Positions 1 through 5,487 of a stretch of DNA of 6,506 nucleotides are shown here, piece after piece. The DNA is taken from NCBI GenBank assembly GCA_019115725.1, contig DXCY01000178.1:1-6506 (forward strand). Direction: 5' to 3'. The notes under the pieces were generated by a model. It was not told the DNA's origin. It saw only the letters and a list, made by a program, of their open reading frames with translations, and did not search any database. Every line of letters starts with the position of its first letter. Position 1 is the stretch's first letter. Both the position numbers and the translations under genes were made by a program. This stretch comes from Candidatus Luteimonas excrementigallinarum. GTDB taxonomy: Bacteria > Pseudomonadota > Gammaproteobacteria > Xanthomonadales > Xanthomonadaceae.

Positions 1-670
1 GTTCCATACCGAATTCGAAGACATGATCAGCTCCGGCACGCCGGTGGCGAACTGCTGGGCGGCCAGCGGCCAGAACCTGCCGGGCTGCCTGGACATGGGC
101 AGCGGCTTCACCCAGGACAGCTTCTCCCAGAGCACCAACGTGGGCGAGGCCACCAGCCGCGGCGCCGAGCTGGCCGCACGCTGGCACTTCACCGACACCT
201 GGTCGGTGGGCGGCAACTGGACCTGGGCCGATACCGAGCAGAAGAGCGGTGCCGACCGCGGCGCGCCATTCACCAACCAGGCCCGCAACTCGGCCAACGC
301 CAGCCTGGACTGGGAGGCCACCGATGACCTCAGCCTGTGGCTGCGCGCCGAGTACCGCAGCGAGCGCGACCGCTTCACCAGCCTCTACGAGAACCTGAGC
401 GCGCCCGACAGGGCCATCGTGGACGGCCTGGGCCAGCTGAGCTCCTACACCCAGTTCCACCTGGGCGGCTCGTGGCGCGCGTCGGAGAACGTGACCCTCA
501 ACGCCACCATCTACAACCTGCTGGACAAGGATTTCCTGGACGGCGACTACTACGTGACCAATACCGGGGACACCAGCTGGGGCTCGCACTACGCCCAGAT
601 CGGTCGCTCCGTCACCGGCACCCTGCAGGAAGGCCGACGCCTGTGGCTGTCGGTGAACGTGGGCTTCTGA
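1..670 (+). CDS. TonB-dependent outer-membrane receptor, C-terminal part (5' end outside window)
   Basis: The reading frame is open from base 2, so the start lies upstream; 222 residues are visible and end in TGA at 668-670. The family takes up iron-siderophore complexes or other large ligands through a 22-strand outer-membrane barrel powered by TonB-ExbB-ExbD. The visible part has alternating amphipathic beta strands, a typical strand (TSRGAELAARWHF), the 'YNLLDKDF' motif seen near the end of many FepA/CirA-type receptors, and a last strand ending in aromatic Phe (LWLSVNVGF), the usual Bam recognition end. Two Cys residues about 11 apart (bases 51-53 and 84-86) sit in a stretch that looks like an extracellular loop and could form a disulfide. 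The plug domain and TonB box are not in the window, so the ligand cannot be assigned; a catecholate-siderophore-like receptor is a guess. The gene converges on hutD. Confidence 0.9.
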   Translation, partial: FHTEFEDMISSGTPVANCWAASGQNLPGCLDMGSGFTQDSFSQSTNVGEATSRGAELAARWHFTDTWSVGGNWTWADTEQKSGADRGAPFTNQARNSANASLDWEATDDLSLWLRAEYRSERDRFTSLYENLSAPDRAIVDGLGQLSSYTQFHLGGSWRASENVTLNATIYNLLDKDFLDGDYYVTNTGDTSWGSHYAQIGRSVTGTLQEGRRLWLSVNVGF

Positions 671-680
671 GTTCCACCTG

Positions 681-700
681 CCGGGAGCCTGGGCTCCCGG
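681..700. terminator. GC-rich hairpin after the receptor gene
   Basis: CCGGGAGCC and GGCTCCCGG form a perfect 9-bp inverted repeat around TG, realistically an 8-bp stem with a 4-nt loop. It starts 11 nt after the receptor stop codon. No T-tract follows on the + strand, so it could be a pause or RNA-stabilising 3' hairpin rather than a complete intrinsic terminator. Confidence 0.45.
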
Positions 701-720
701 GCACCTGTATTACCGGGTAA

Positions 721-759
721 AGAACCGCCGGGGCGCGTCAGTCGCGCTCCGGCGGTTCT
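721..759. terminator. Long bidirectional hairpin between the convergent receptor and hutD genes
   Basis: The left arm (721-737) and right arm (743-759) pair over 17 positions: 11 perfect pairs (AGAACCGCCGG with CCGGCGGTTCT), one G-U pair and five more GC pairs. The loop is TCAGT. On the minus strand the stem is followed by a short T-rich run (TTCTTTACC); on the plus strand by TGTTTGC. This fits a shared terminator for both converging transcripts, weak in its U-tract. The hutD stop codon (740-738) lies in the loop, so the last hutD codons form one stem arm. Confidence 0.6.
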
Positions 760-1352
760 GTTTGCAGCGGACGCAGGCGCATGGCGATGAGCTCGCCGCC
801 ACCATCAAGCAGGAAGCGGCGCCGCGCAGTCGACGCCAGTACCGCCGCATCACCCTGGCCCATCGGCGGCAGTCCGCTGGCCGGGTCGAACCGGCCCTGT
901 CCAGCCAGCAGGTACAGCGCCCAGGCCTCGGCGGCATCGGCAAAGAACAGCATCGGCCCCACCAGTGGCCGGTGCCAGACATCCACCGCCAGCAGGTCGC
1001 GCTGCCACATGAGGTTCAGCGCCACCACCCGGCCCGCGATGGGCTCGCCGGTCACCGGCTCGCCACCGTCATAACGTGCCCGCCCATGCGGCGGCAGCAG
1101 CTCTTCCGCCCGGCCGTCGCCAAAGCGCAATCGCAGCCCCTCTCCTTCCACCAGCACCTGTTCGCGCTCGATACCGGGAAACAGCGACCACGGTGCGGCC
1201 TGTTCGATCTCCGCCAGCGACAGCCGCCAGGCCCAGCTTGCCTCGTCCGGCCAGGCCGTGATCGCCCGGGTCCATCCCAGTCCGTTGCGCCAGCGCTCGC
1301 GGCGGTGGGTATTGGCCGGCAGGACCCGGGCATCGGCTGGCAACAGCATCAT
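738..1352 (-). CDS. hutD: HutD/Ves family protein (cupin-like fold)
   Basis: Predicted protein of 204 residues, close to the usual size of about 190-200. Family hallmarks in order: RWRNGLGWTR at 20-29, WRLSLAEIE at 42-50, PWSLFPGIER at 54-63, the VLVEGEGLRL strand at 66-75, LLPPHGR at 85-91 and ALNLMWQR at 111-118. HutD/Ves proteins have a double-stranded beta-barrel (cupin-type) fold. HutD has been linked to control of histidine utilisation and Ves to cold or stress responses, but the biochemical role is not settled. No hut genes are in the window, so the symbol denotes family only. The frame is open up to 1439, but that extension would cover the upstream terminator; the family N-terminus fits ATG at 1352 (or the adjacent ATG at 1349). 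No clear ribosome binding site precedes it. The last codons lie within a terminator-like hairpin. Confidence 0.85.
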   Translation of the reverse strand: MMLLPADARVLPANTHRRERWRNGLGWTRAITAWPDEASWAWRLSLAEIEQAAPWSLFPGIEREQVLVEGEGLRLRFGDGRAEELLPPHGRARYDGGEPVTGEPIAGRVVALNLMWQRDLLAVDVWHRPLVGPMLFFADAAEAWALYLLAGQGRFDPASGLPPMGQGDAAVLASTARRRFLLDGGGELIAMRLRPLQTEPPERD

Positions 1353-1358
1353 CCGCGC

Positions 1359-1364
1359 AGTGTA
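1359..1364 (-). promoter_or_regulatory. Possible -10 box for hutD
   Basis: TACACT on the minus strand matches the -10 consensus at 4 of 6 positions and ends 6 nt before the hutD ATG at 1352. Transcription would then begin at or next to the start codon, giving a leaderless mRNA, which fits the lack of a Shine-Dalgarno sequence. No convincing -35 box is visible. This is a weak inference. Confidence 0.25.
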
Positions 1365-1413
1365 TCCGCTGCCCTGCCGGGCGATGTTCCCGCCGGCACT
1401 CCTGCAGATCACA

Positions 1414-1452
1414 GAAAAAGGACCGCCCGTGCACCACAATGTGCACGGGCGG
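1414..1452 (-). terminator. Intrinsic terminator downstream of comEA
   Basis: A perfect 12-bp inverted repeat (1423-1434 CCGCCCGTGCAC, 1441-1452 GTGCACGGGCGG) encloses a 6-nt loop. Read on the minus strand, the stem is followed by TCCTTTTTC, a proper T-tract (complement of the A5 run at 1415-1419). This is a textbook rho-independent terminator about 90 nt after the comEA stop codon and about 60 nt before the hutD start, so the two same-strand genes are probably separate units. Confidence 0.8.
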
Positions 1453-1541
1453 CTCTACATCCATGTAACGGCATCCCTGCCGGTCCGCGGGGACCTCCTG
1501 CCCCCGCCCACCCGGGCGCTTCCAGCACCCGGCAAGGCCGA

Positions 1542-1862
1542 TCAGCGCTGTGGCGACACCCCAGCCGTGGCCGAGGCACGACGCGGCGCGGGGGTGCCGG
1601 TCTCGATGCGGTCGCGATTGCGTTCCACCGTCGCCAGGCCAATGCCCTTCACTTCGGCCAACTCGTCAACGCTGCGGAACGGCCCGTTGGCAGCGCGATG
1701 GGCCACGATCTCGTCGGCCTTGGCCGGGCCCACGTTGGACAGCACCCGTGACAGCGTTTCCGCATCGGCGGTGTTGATGTTCACCTTCTCACTGGCCGCG
1801 GCGCCGCCGAGCATCAGCAGCGACAGCAGCACGCTGGCGAAAACGATCCTGATTCCGTTCAT
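1542..1862 (-). CDS. comEA: Small secreted ComEA-family helix-hairpin-helix protein
   Basis: Predicted protein of 106 residues. Residues 1-23 form a Sec-type signal peptide: a short positive N-terminus (MNGIR), a hydrophobic core rich in Leu, Val and Met, then GGAAAS, with likely cleavage near residue 23/24. The mature part has the ComEA-type double helix-hairpin-helix: VNINTADAETLSRVL, then GPAKADEIVAHRAANGPF, VDELAEVKGIG and ATVERNRDRI. The GPAKA and KGIG turns would contact the DNA backbone. The tail (TPAPRRASATAGV) looks disordered and basic. Periplasmic ComEA binds incoming DNA during natural transformation and helps pull it across the outer membrane. The ATG at 1862 has AAGGAG seven bases upstream; the frame extends to 2069, but that extension lacks protein-like composition and would bury the signal peptide. 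No other competence gene is visible, so a role in DNA uptake is by family only. Confidence 0.88.
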   Translation of the reverse strand: MNGIRIVFASVLLSLLMLGGAAASEKVNINTADAETLSRVLSNVGPAKADEIVAHRAANGPFRSVDELAEVKGIGLATVERNRDRIETGTPAPRRASATAGVSPQR

Positions 1863-1869
1863 GATCCTG

Positions 1870-1875
1870 CTCCTT
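1870..1875 (-). promoter_or_regulatory. Ribosome binding site of comEA
   Basis: AAGGAG on the minus strand lies 7 nt before ATG at 1862. It is the best Shine-Dalgarno match in this part of the window, and it fixes the comEA start in preference to the longer open frame. Confidence 0.75.
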
Positions 1876-1908
1876 GATGGTGTGGTGTCTTTCTCATCCC
1901 CGGACCGG

Positions 1909-1930
1909 GTGCATCCCGGCCGGCATGCAC
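1909..1930. repeat. 22-bp imperfect palindrome in the comEA/dipeptidase intergenic region
   Basis: GTGCAT-C-CCGGCCGG-C-ATGCAC is symmetric at 20 of 22 positions, centred between 1919 and 1920; only the C/C pair at 1915/1924 breaks it. It lies 47 nt upstream of the comEA start. A second dyad, CCGGCG-A-CGCCGG, follows at 1938-1950. It could be an operator for a dimeric regulator or an RNA hairpin in the comEA leader. Function is unknown. Confidence 0.5.
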
Positions 1931-2032
1931 AGTCTCCCCGGCGACGCCGGTGGAACCCATCACCAAACGCCCCGGGCCGGGCCGGGCGGACCCCGCGCCA
2001 CCGGGTAGGAAAAGCCTGAATCCCGGGCGCGC

Positions 2033-2038
2033 TAAAAT
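2033..2038 (+). promoter_or_regulatory. -10 box of the probable dipeptidase promoter
   Basis: TAAAAT matches the sigma-70 -10 consensus at 5 of 6 positions in otherwise very GC-rich DNA. The predicted start of transcription is near 2045, giving a leader of about 24 nt before ATG at 2069. No good -35 hexamer is seen at the expected distance. Confidence 0.5.
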
Positions 2039-2068
2039 AGGCGTCTTCCCCGCACAGCGAGCGCCGCA

Positions 2069-3511
2069 ATGGATACCAGCAAGATCAGCCAGTACGTCTC
2101 CAGCAAATGGGACGACGAACTCATCGACCAGCTTTCCGACTACATCCGCATTCCCGCCAAGTCGCCGATGTTCGACCCCGACTGGGAGAAGAACGGCCAC
2201 ATGGACGAGGCGGTGAAGCTGATGGCCGGCTGGGCGAAGTCGCAGCCGATCCCCGGCATCCAGGTCGAGGAGATCCGGCTGGAAGGCCGCACGCCGGTGA
2301 TCTTCATCGAGATCCCCGCCGCCAACGGCGGCAGCAACGACGACTGCGTGCTGATGTACGGCCACCTGGACAAGCAGCCGGAAGTCACCGGCTGGGACGC
2401 GGACAAGGGCCCGTGGAAGCCGGTACTGCAGGACGGCAAGCTGTACGGCCGCGGCAGCGCCGATGACGGCTACGCGCTCTACAGCTCGCTGGCGGCGATC
2501 ACCGCGCTGCACGAGCAGCAGCTGCCGCACTCGCGCATCGTGCTGCTGATCGAGTCGTGCGAGGAGTCGGGCAGCTACGACCTACCGGCCTACGTTGAAC
2601 ACCTGTCCGACCGTATCGGCATCCCCTCGCTGGTGGTGTGCCTGGATTCGGGCTGCGGCAACTACGAGCAGCTGTGGTGCTGCACCTCGCTGCGCGGCAT
2701 GACCGGCGGCGACCTGACCGTGGAAGTGCTGACCGAAGGCGTGCACTCCGGCGACGCCTCGGGAATCATCCCCTCCAGCTTCCGCCTGCTGCGCCAGCTG
2801 CTCTCGCGCGTCGAGGACGAGGACAGCGGCCGGATCCTGATCGACGCCCTGCACGCGGCAATCCCGCAGGACCGCGTGGAACAGGCCCGCGAGGCCGCAA
2901 AGGTGGTCGGCTCGGCCGCGTACGACAAGTTCCCGCTGGTGCCGGGCCTTGAGCCGGTCACCGACGATCCGGCCGAGCTGATCCTCAACCGCACCTGGCG
3001 CCCGGCGCTGTCGATCACCGGCGTGGACGGCATGCCGAGCCTGGACGATGCCGGAAACGTGCTGCGCCCGAAGACCGCGGTGAAGCTGTCGCTGCGCCTG
3101 CCCCCGACCATCGACGGCAAGCGCGCCGGCGAGCTGCTGACCGAAGCCCTGGTGCGCGACACCCCGAACGGCGCCAAGGTCACGCTGGACCTGGAAAAGG
3201 CCGCCACCGGCTGGAACGCACCGGCGCTGGCCCCGTGGCTGGGCAAGGCCCTGGATGAAGGCAGCCGCGAATTCTTCGGCAAACCCGCGGTCCACATGGG
3301 CGAAGGCGGCTCGATCCCGTTCATGGGCCTGCTGGGCGAGAAGTTCCCCGGCGCGCAGTTCCTGATCACCGGCGTGCTGGGCCCGCACTCCAACGCCCAC
3401 GGGCCGAACGAGTTCCTGCACATCGACATGGTCAAGAAGGTGACCGCCTGCGTGGCCAAGGTGCTGGCCGAGCACCATCACGCCAGCGCGCGCGGCGAAA
3501 CCACGCGCTGA
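2069..3511 (+). CDS. M20 family metallopeptidase (CNDP-like dipeptidase)
   Basis: Predicted protein of 480 residues, typical of the carnosinase/CNDP-like branch of M20. These are cytosolic di-zinc (or manganese) enzymes that hydrolyse dipeptides; the substrate here is not known. The metal site is complete: H99 in GHLDKQPE with catalytic D101, bridging D132 in GRGSADDGYA, E165-E166 in ESCEESGS (general base and metal ligand), D193 in CLDSG, and H444 in PHSNAHGPNE. The dimerisation (lid) domain is inserted at roughly residues 210-385, starting near GVHSGDASG; MGEGGSIPFMG precedes the last metal ligand. There is no signal peptide. The start has only a weak Shine-Dalgarno (GCGAGCG) but follows a good -10 box and gives the normal family N-terminus. 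It is divergent from comEA; the next gene downstream is 99 nt away on the same strand. Confidence 0.93.
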   Translation: MDTSKISQYVSSKWDDELIDQLSDYIRIPAKSPMFDPDWEKNGHMDEAVKLMAGWAKSQPIPGIQVEEIRLEGRTPVIFIEIPAANGGSNDDCVLMYGHLDKQPEVTGWDADKGPWKPVLQDGKLYGRGSADDGYALYSSLAAITALHEQQLPHSRIVLLIESCEESGSYDLPAYVEHLSDRIGIPSLVVCLDSGCGNYEQLWCCTSLRGMTGGDLTVEVLTEGVHSGDASGIIPSSFRLLRQLLSRVEDEDSGRILIDALHAAIPQDRVEQAREAAKVVGSAAYDKFPLVPGLEPVTDDPAELILNRTWRPALSITGVDGMPSLDDAGNVLRPKTAVKLSLRLPPTIDGKRAGELLTEALVRDTPNGAKVTLDLEKAATGWNAPALAPWLGKALDEGSREFFGKPAVHMGEGGSIPFMGLLGEKFPGAQFLITGVLGPHSNAHGPNEFLHIDMVKKVTACVAKVLAEHHHASARGETTR

Positions 3512-3543
3512 TCACGGCGTCCCGTCACCGCTGCATCCAGAAC

Positions 3544-3573
3544 CGCGGCGGCCGGCCCGAGCCGGTCGCCGCG
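3544..3573 (+). terminator. Strong GC hairpin downstream of the dipeptidase gene
   Basis: Positions 3544-3556 and 3561-3573 pair over 13 positions with one G-U wobble around a CCGA tetraloop, 32 nt after the dipeptidase stop codon. No T-tract follows, so it is either a rho-assisted or incomplete terminator, or a 3'-end-protecting hairpin, before the next gene at 3611. Confidence 0.4.
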
Positions 3574-3596
3574 CCTGCATCAACGCACCAACACCC

Positions 3597-3603
3597 GAGG
3601 GGA
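3597..3603 (+). promoter_or_regulatory. Ribosome binding site of the GlsB-like gene
   Basis: GAGGGGA lies 7 nt before ATG at 3611. It is a strong Shine-Dalgarno match that supports this start and suggests efficient translation of the small membrane protein. Confidence 0.65.
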
Positions 3604-3610
3604 ACCGGAC

Positions 3611-3874
3611 ATGCCTCCACCGTTTGGCAGCACCAGCTGGCTCTACATCATCGTGCTGGGTTTGATCGTCGGCATCATCGCCCGCCTGATCACTCCCGGG
3701 CGGCGCCGGCTGGGCATCATCCTGACCTCGCTGCTGGGTATCGCCGGCGCCCTGCTGGCCACCTGGCTGGGCCGGGAAATGAGCTGGTACGCGGCCGGTG
3801 AAGCCGCCGGGTTCCTCGGCGCCCTGCTCGGCTCGGTGATCATCCTCGGCGTGGCGCAGCTGTTCCGGCGCTAG
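3611..3874 (+). CDS. GlsB/YeaQ/YmgE family small membrane protein (transglycosylase-associated family)
   Basis: Predicted protein of 87 residues, the usual size of this family. Three hydrophobic segments are visible: residues about 9-27 (WLYIIVLGLIVGIIARLI), 34-53 (LGIILTSLLGIAGALLATWL) and 66-85 (GFLGALLGSVIILGVAQLF). A basic, Pro/Gly/Arg-containing turn (TPGRRR) lies between the first two. The pattern ARLITPG...G.I.TSLLGIAGA...GFLGALLGS is typical of the family. Members sit in the inner membrane and are often linked to acid or envelope stress; despite the family name, no transglycosylase activity is established. It may share a transcript with the dipeptidase gene, but the hairpin between them argues for partial independence. 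It converges on xanB. Confidence 0.85.
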   Translation: MPPPFGSTSWLYIIVLGLIVGIIARLITPGRRRLGIILTSLLGIAGALLATWLGREMSWYAAGEAAGFLGALLGSVIILGVAQLFRR

Positions 3875-3884
3875 CCTGCAGCTG

Positions 3885-3913
3885 CCCGGGCGACGGAATC
3901 AGCCGCGCCCGGG
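3885..3913. terminator. Hairpin between the convergent GlsB-like and xanB genes
   Basis: CCCGGGCG (3885-3892) pairs with CGCCCGGG (3906-3913); the stem continues with CGG/CCG after a one-base A bulge and closes on a 6-nt AATCAG loop. It lies 10 nt after the GlsB-like stop and 38 nt beyond the xanB stop. It lacks a T-tract on either strand, so it is only a candidate shared terminator. Confidence 0.4.
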
Positions 3914-3920
3914 ATCATGC

Positions 3921-3940
3921 CTTCACGCGGCTTCACGCGC
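3921..3940. repeat. Short tandem repeat, two copies of a 10-bp unit
   Basis: CTTCACGCGG is followed directly by CTTCACGCGC, two adjacent copies differing only at the last base, downstream of the xanB stop codon. Probably a chance or slippage repeat; no function is suggested. Confidence 0.4.
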
Positions 3941-3945
3941 ATGGC

Positions 3946-3961
3946 GCGCTCCTAGGAGCGC
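3946..3961. repeat. Perfect 16-bp palindrome at the xanB stop codon
   Basis: GCGCTCCTAGGAGCGC is perfectly self-complementary, centred between 3953 and 3954, inside the xanB TAG stop codon (3954-3952). With no loop it cannot form a good RNA hairpin at full length. It may be a protein-binding site or coincidence. Confidence 0.4.
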
Positions 3962-5361
3962 CCGTATACATCCTCGTAGCGGACGATATCGTCCTCGCCC
4001 AGGTAATCGCCGGACTGCACCTCGATCAGTTCCAGCATGTCGGTGCCCGGGTTTTCCAGCCGGTGCTTTGCCCCCAGCGGGATATAGGTGGACTGGTTGG
4101 CGTGCAGCTCGAACACGTCGTTGTCGCGGGTGACCCGCGCAGTGCCGCGCACCACAATCCAGTGCTCGGCGCGGTGCCTGTGTGACTGCAGCGACAGCCG
4201 GCCGCCCGGCTTGACCTTGATCCGCTTCACCTGGAAGCCGTCGTCCTGGTCGATCGAGTCGTAGCTGCCCCAGGGCCGGTGCACCTCACGGTGCAGCACG
4301 GCATGGCTGCGATCGCCGGCCTGGAGCCTGGCCACCACGTCCTTCACCTGCTGCACCTTGTCCTTGTGCGCCACCAGCACGGCGTCGTCGGTTTCCACCA
4401 CTACCAGATCATCCACGCCGACCATGGCCACCAGTCGACGCGAATAGGCGTAGCTGTTGCGGCTGTCCACGGCGATCACGTCACCGTGGTAGGCGTTGCC
4501 GTCGCCGTCCTGCTCGCTCACTTCCCACAGCGCCGACCACGAGCCGACATCGTTCCAGCCGATATCCACCGGCAGCACCCGGGCCCCGGCGGTCTTTTCC
4601 ATCACCGCGTAGTCGATCGAATCCGCCGGCGATGCGGCGAACGCATCCCGGTCCAGGCGGATGAAGTCACCATCACGGGCCGCCCCTTCGAACGCCTTGC
4701 GCACGGCCGCCACCATCTCCGGCTGGAATTTCTCCAGCTCCTCCAGGTAGCGCGTGGCACGGAACAGGAACATGCCGCTGTTCCAGTAGTAGCCGCCCTC
4801 TTCCAGGTACCCGCGTGCAGTCTGCGCATCGGGCTTTTCCACGAAGCGCAGCACGTCGCGCACGCCCGCAGCCGGTGCCGCCTCCGCCTGGATGTAGCCG
4901 AAGCCGGTTTCCGGCGCTTCGGGAACAATGCCGAAAGTGACCAGCGCCCCCGCCTCAGCGGCCGGCATGGCTTCGCGCACGGCGGCCTGGAAAGCCCCGG
5001 GATTCCGCACCACGTGGTCGGAAGGCAACACCAGCAGCAGCGGATCCCCGCCGTCGGCGACGGCCTGCAGGGCGGCGGCGGCAATCGCCGGGGCGGTGTT
5101 GCGTCCCACCGGCTCCAGCACGATCGCCGCGCCCTCTACACCCACCAGGCGCAGCTGCTCGGCGGCCAGGAAACGGTGTTCCTCGTTGGCCACCACGATC
5201 GGTGCCGATCCGGCCAGCGGCGCCACGCGCTGCCAGGTGTCCTGCAGCATGGTGGCCTCGCCGGCCAGCGCCAGGAACTGCTTTGGGTAGGCTTTGCGCG
5301 ACAGCGGCCACAGCCGGGTTCCGGAACCACCTGAGAGCAACACCACCTGCAGATTCGACAT
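3952..5361 (-). CDS. xanB: Mannose-1-phosphate guanylyltransferase / mannose-6-phosphate isomerase, bifunctional type II
   Basis: Predicted protein of 469 residues, the normal length for XanB/AlgA/ManC-type enzymes. It converts fructose-6-phosphate to mannose-6-phosphate and, after a mannomutase step, mannose-1-phosphate plus GTP to GDP-mannose, the cytosolic precursor of exopolysaccharide and LPS sugars. The N-terminal Rossmann-like domain carries the signature GGSGTRLWPLSR at 11-22, PKQFL at 26-30, GRNTAPAIAAAAL, LPSDH and the sugar-binding FVEKP at 173-177, then NDVGSW. The C-terminal isomerase is a cupin: RPWGSYDSID, then Q392, H394 and E399 of LQSHRHRAEHW, and H433 of GAKHRLEN as metal ligands. 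The frame can start at TTG (5367), but the Shine-Dalgarno (GGCGAG) ends next to that codon, so ATG at 5361 is preferred. The partner mutase gene (xanA/algC) is not in the window. It diverges from murU. Confidence 0.95.
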   Translation of the reverse strand: MSNLQVVLLSGGSGTRLWPLSRKAYPKQFLALAGEATMLQDTWQRVAPLAGSAPIVVANEEHRFLAAEQLRLVGVEGAAIVLEPVGRNTAPAIAAAALQAVADGGDPLLLVLPSDHVVRNPGAFQAAVREAMPAAEAGALVTFGIVPEAPETGFGYIQAEAAPAAGVRDVLRFVEKPDAQTARGYLEEGGYYWNSGMFLFRATRYLEELEKFQPEMVAAVRKAFEGAARDGDFIRLDRDAFAASPADSIDYAVMEKTAGARVLPVDIGWNDVGSWSALWEVSEQDGDGNAYHGDVIAVDSRNSYAYSRRLVAMVGVDDLVVVETDDAVLVAHKDKVQQVKDVVARLQAGDRSHAVLHREVHRPWGSYDSIDQDDGFQVKRIKVKPGGRLSLQSHRHRAEHWIVVRGTARVTRDNDVFELHANQSTYIPLGAKHRLENPGTDMLELIEVQSGDYLGEDDIVRYEDVYGRS

Positions 5362-5367
5362 CGCCAA

Positions 5368-5374
5368 CTCGCCT
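5368..5374 (-). promoter_or_regulatory. Ribosome binding site of xanB
   Basis: AGGCGAG on the minus strand ends 6 nt before ATG at 5361 and directly abuts the alternative TTG at 5367, which decides the start in favour of the ATG. Confidence 0.6.
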
Positions 5375-5388
5375 GGGACAGAGCCTTG

Positions 5389-5394
5389 AGTTTA
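5389..5394 (-). promoter_or_regulatory. Possible -10 box for xanB
   Basis: TAAACT on the minus strand (4 of 6 consensus positions) stands out as an AT-rich island in the 126-bp gap and would give a leader of about 20 nt. No -35 hexamer is recognisable upstream. Confidence 0.3.
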
Positions 5395-5487
5395 CCCTGT
5401 GCCCCGTCTCCCGCCGCCGTCCTGCCTCGCCATGCCGCTCCAGTTCAGCTTCGTTTGCGTCCACCCGCCGGTCCGCGAGCCGCGTCC

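Noticed and set aside
1353..1439. N-terminal extension of HutD
   Set aside because: It would begin inside the loop of the strong comEA terminator and has no similarity to the family N-terminus, which begins at the paired ATG codons at 1352 and 1349.
762..1751. Long open frame on the + strand (329 codons) opposite hutD and comEA
   Set aside because: Its translation is rich in Arg, His, Pro and Gln with no recognisable domain. It is the antisense shadow of two genes with clear family motifs, as expected in high-GC DNA.
1968..1990. GGGCC-type short repeats (possible G-quadruplex or repeat element)
   Set aside because: There are only a few imperfect units, G runs are mostly of three with C interruptions, and such runs are expected by chance at this GC content.
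1863..2069. N-terminal extension of ComEA in the same frame
   Set aside because: It would place the signal peptide inside the protein and lacks protein-like composition; AAGGAG just before ATG at 1862 marks the real start.
2582..3481. Open frame of 299 codons on the - strand opposite the dipeptidase gene
   Set aside because: It is an antisense shadow of the M20 coding region, with low-complexity Gln/Arg/Ala/His composition and no ribosome binding site seen.
4279..5334. Long open frame on the + strand (351 codons) opposite xanB
   Set aside because: It lies wholly inside xanB on the other strand, is His/Gln/Arg-rich and has no domain-like pattern, while xanB has all its catalytic motifs.
5386..5487. 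34-residue N-terminal extension of MurU
   Set aside because: The extension is Pro/Arg/Ala-rich, precedes the normal family N-terminus MKALIFAAG, and would begin at a non-ATG codon that overlaps the possible xanB promoter.
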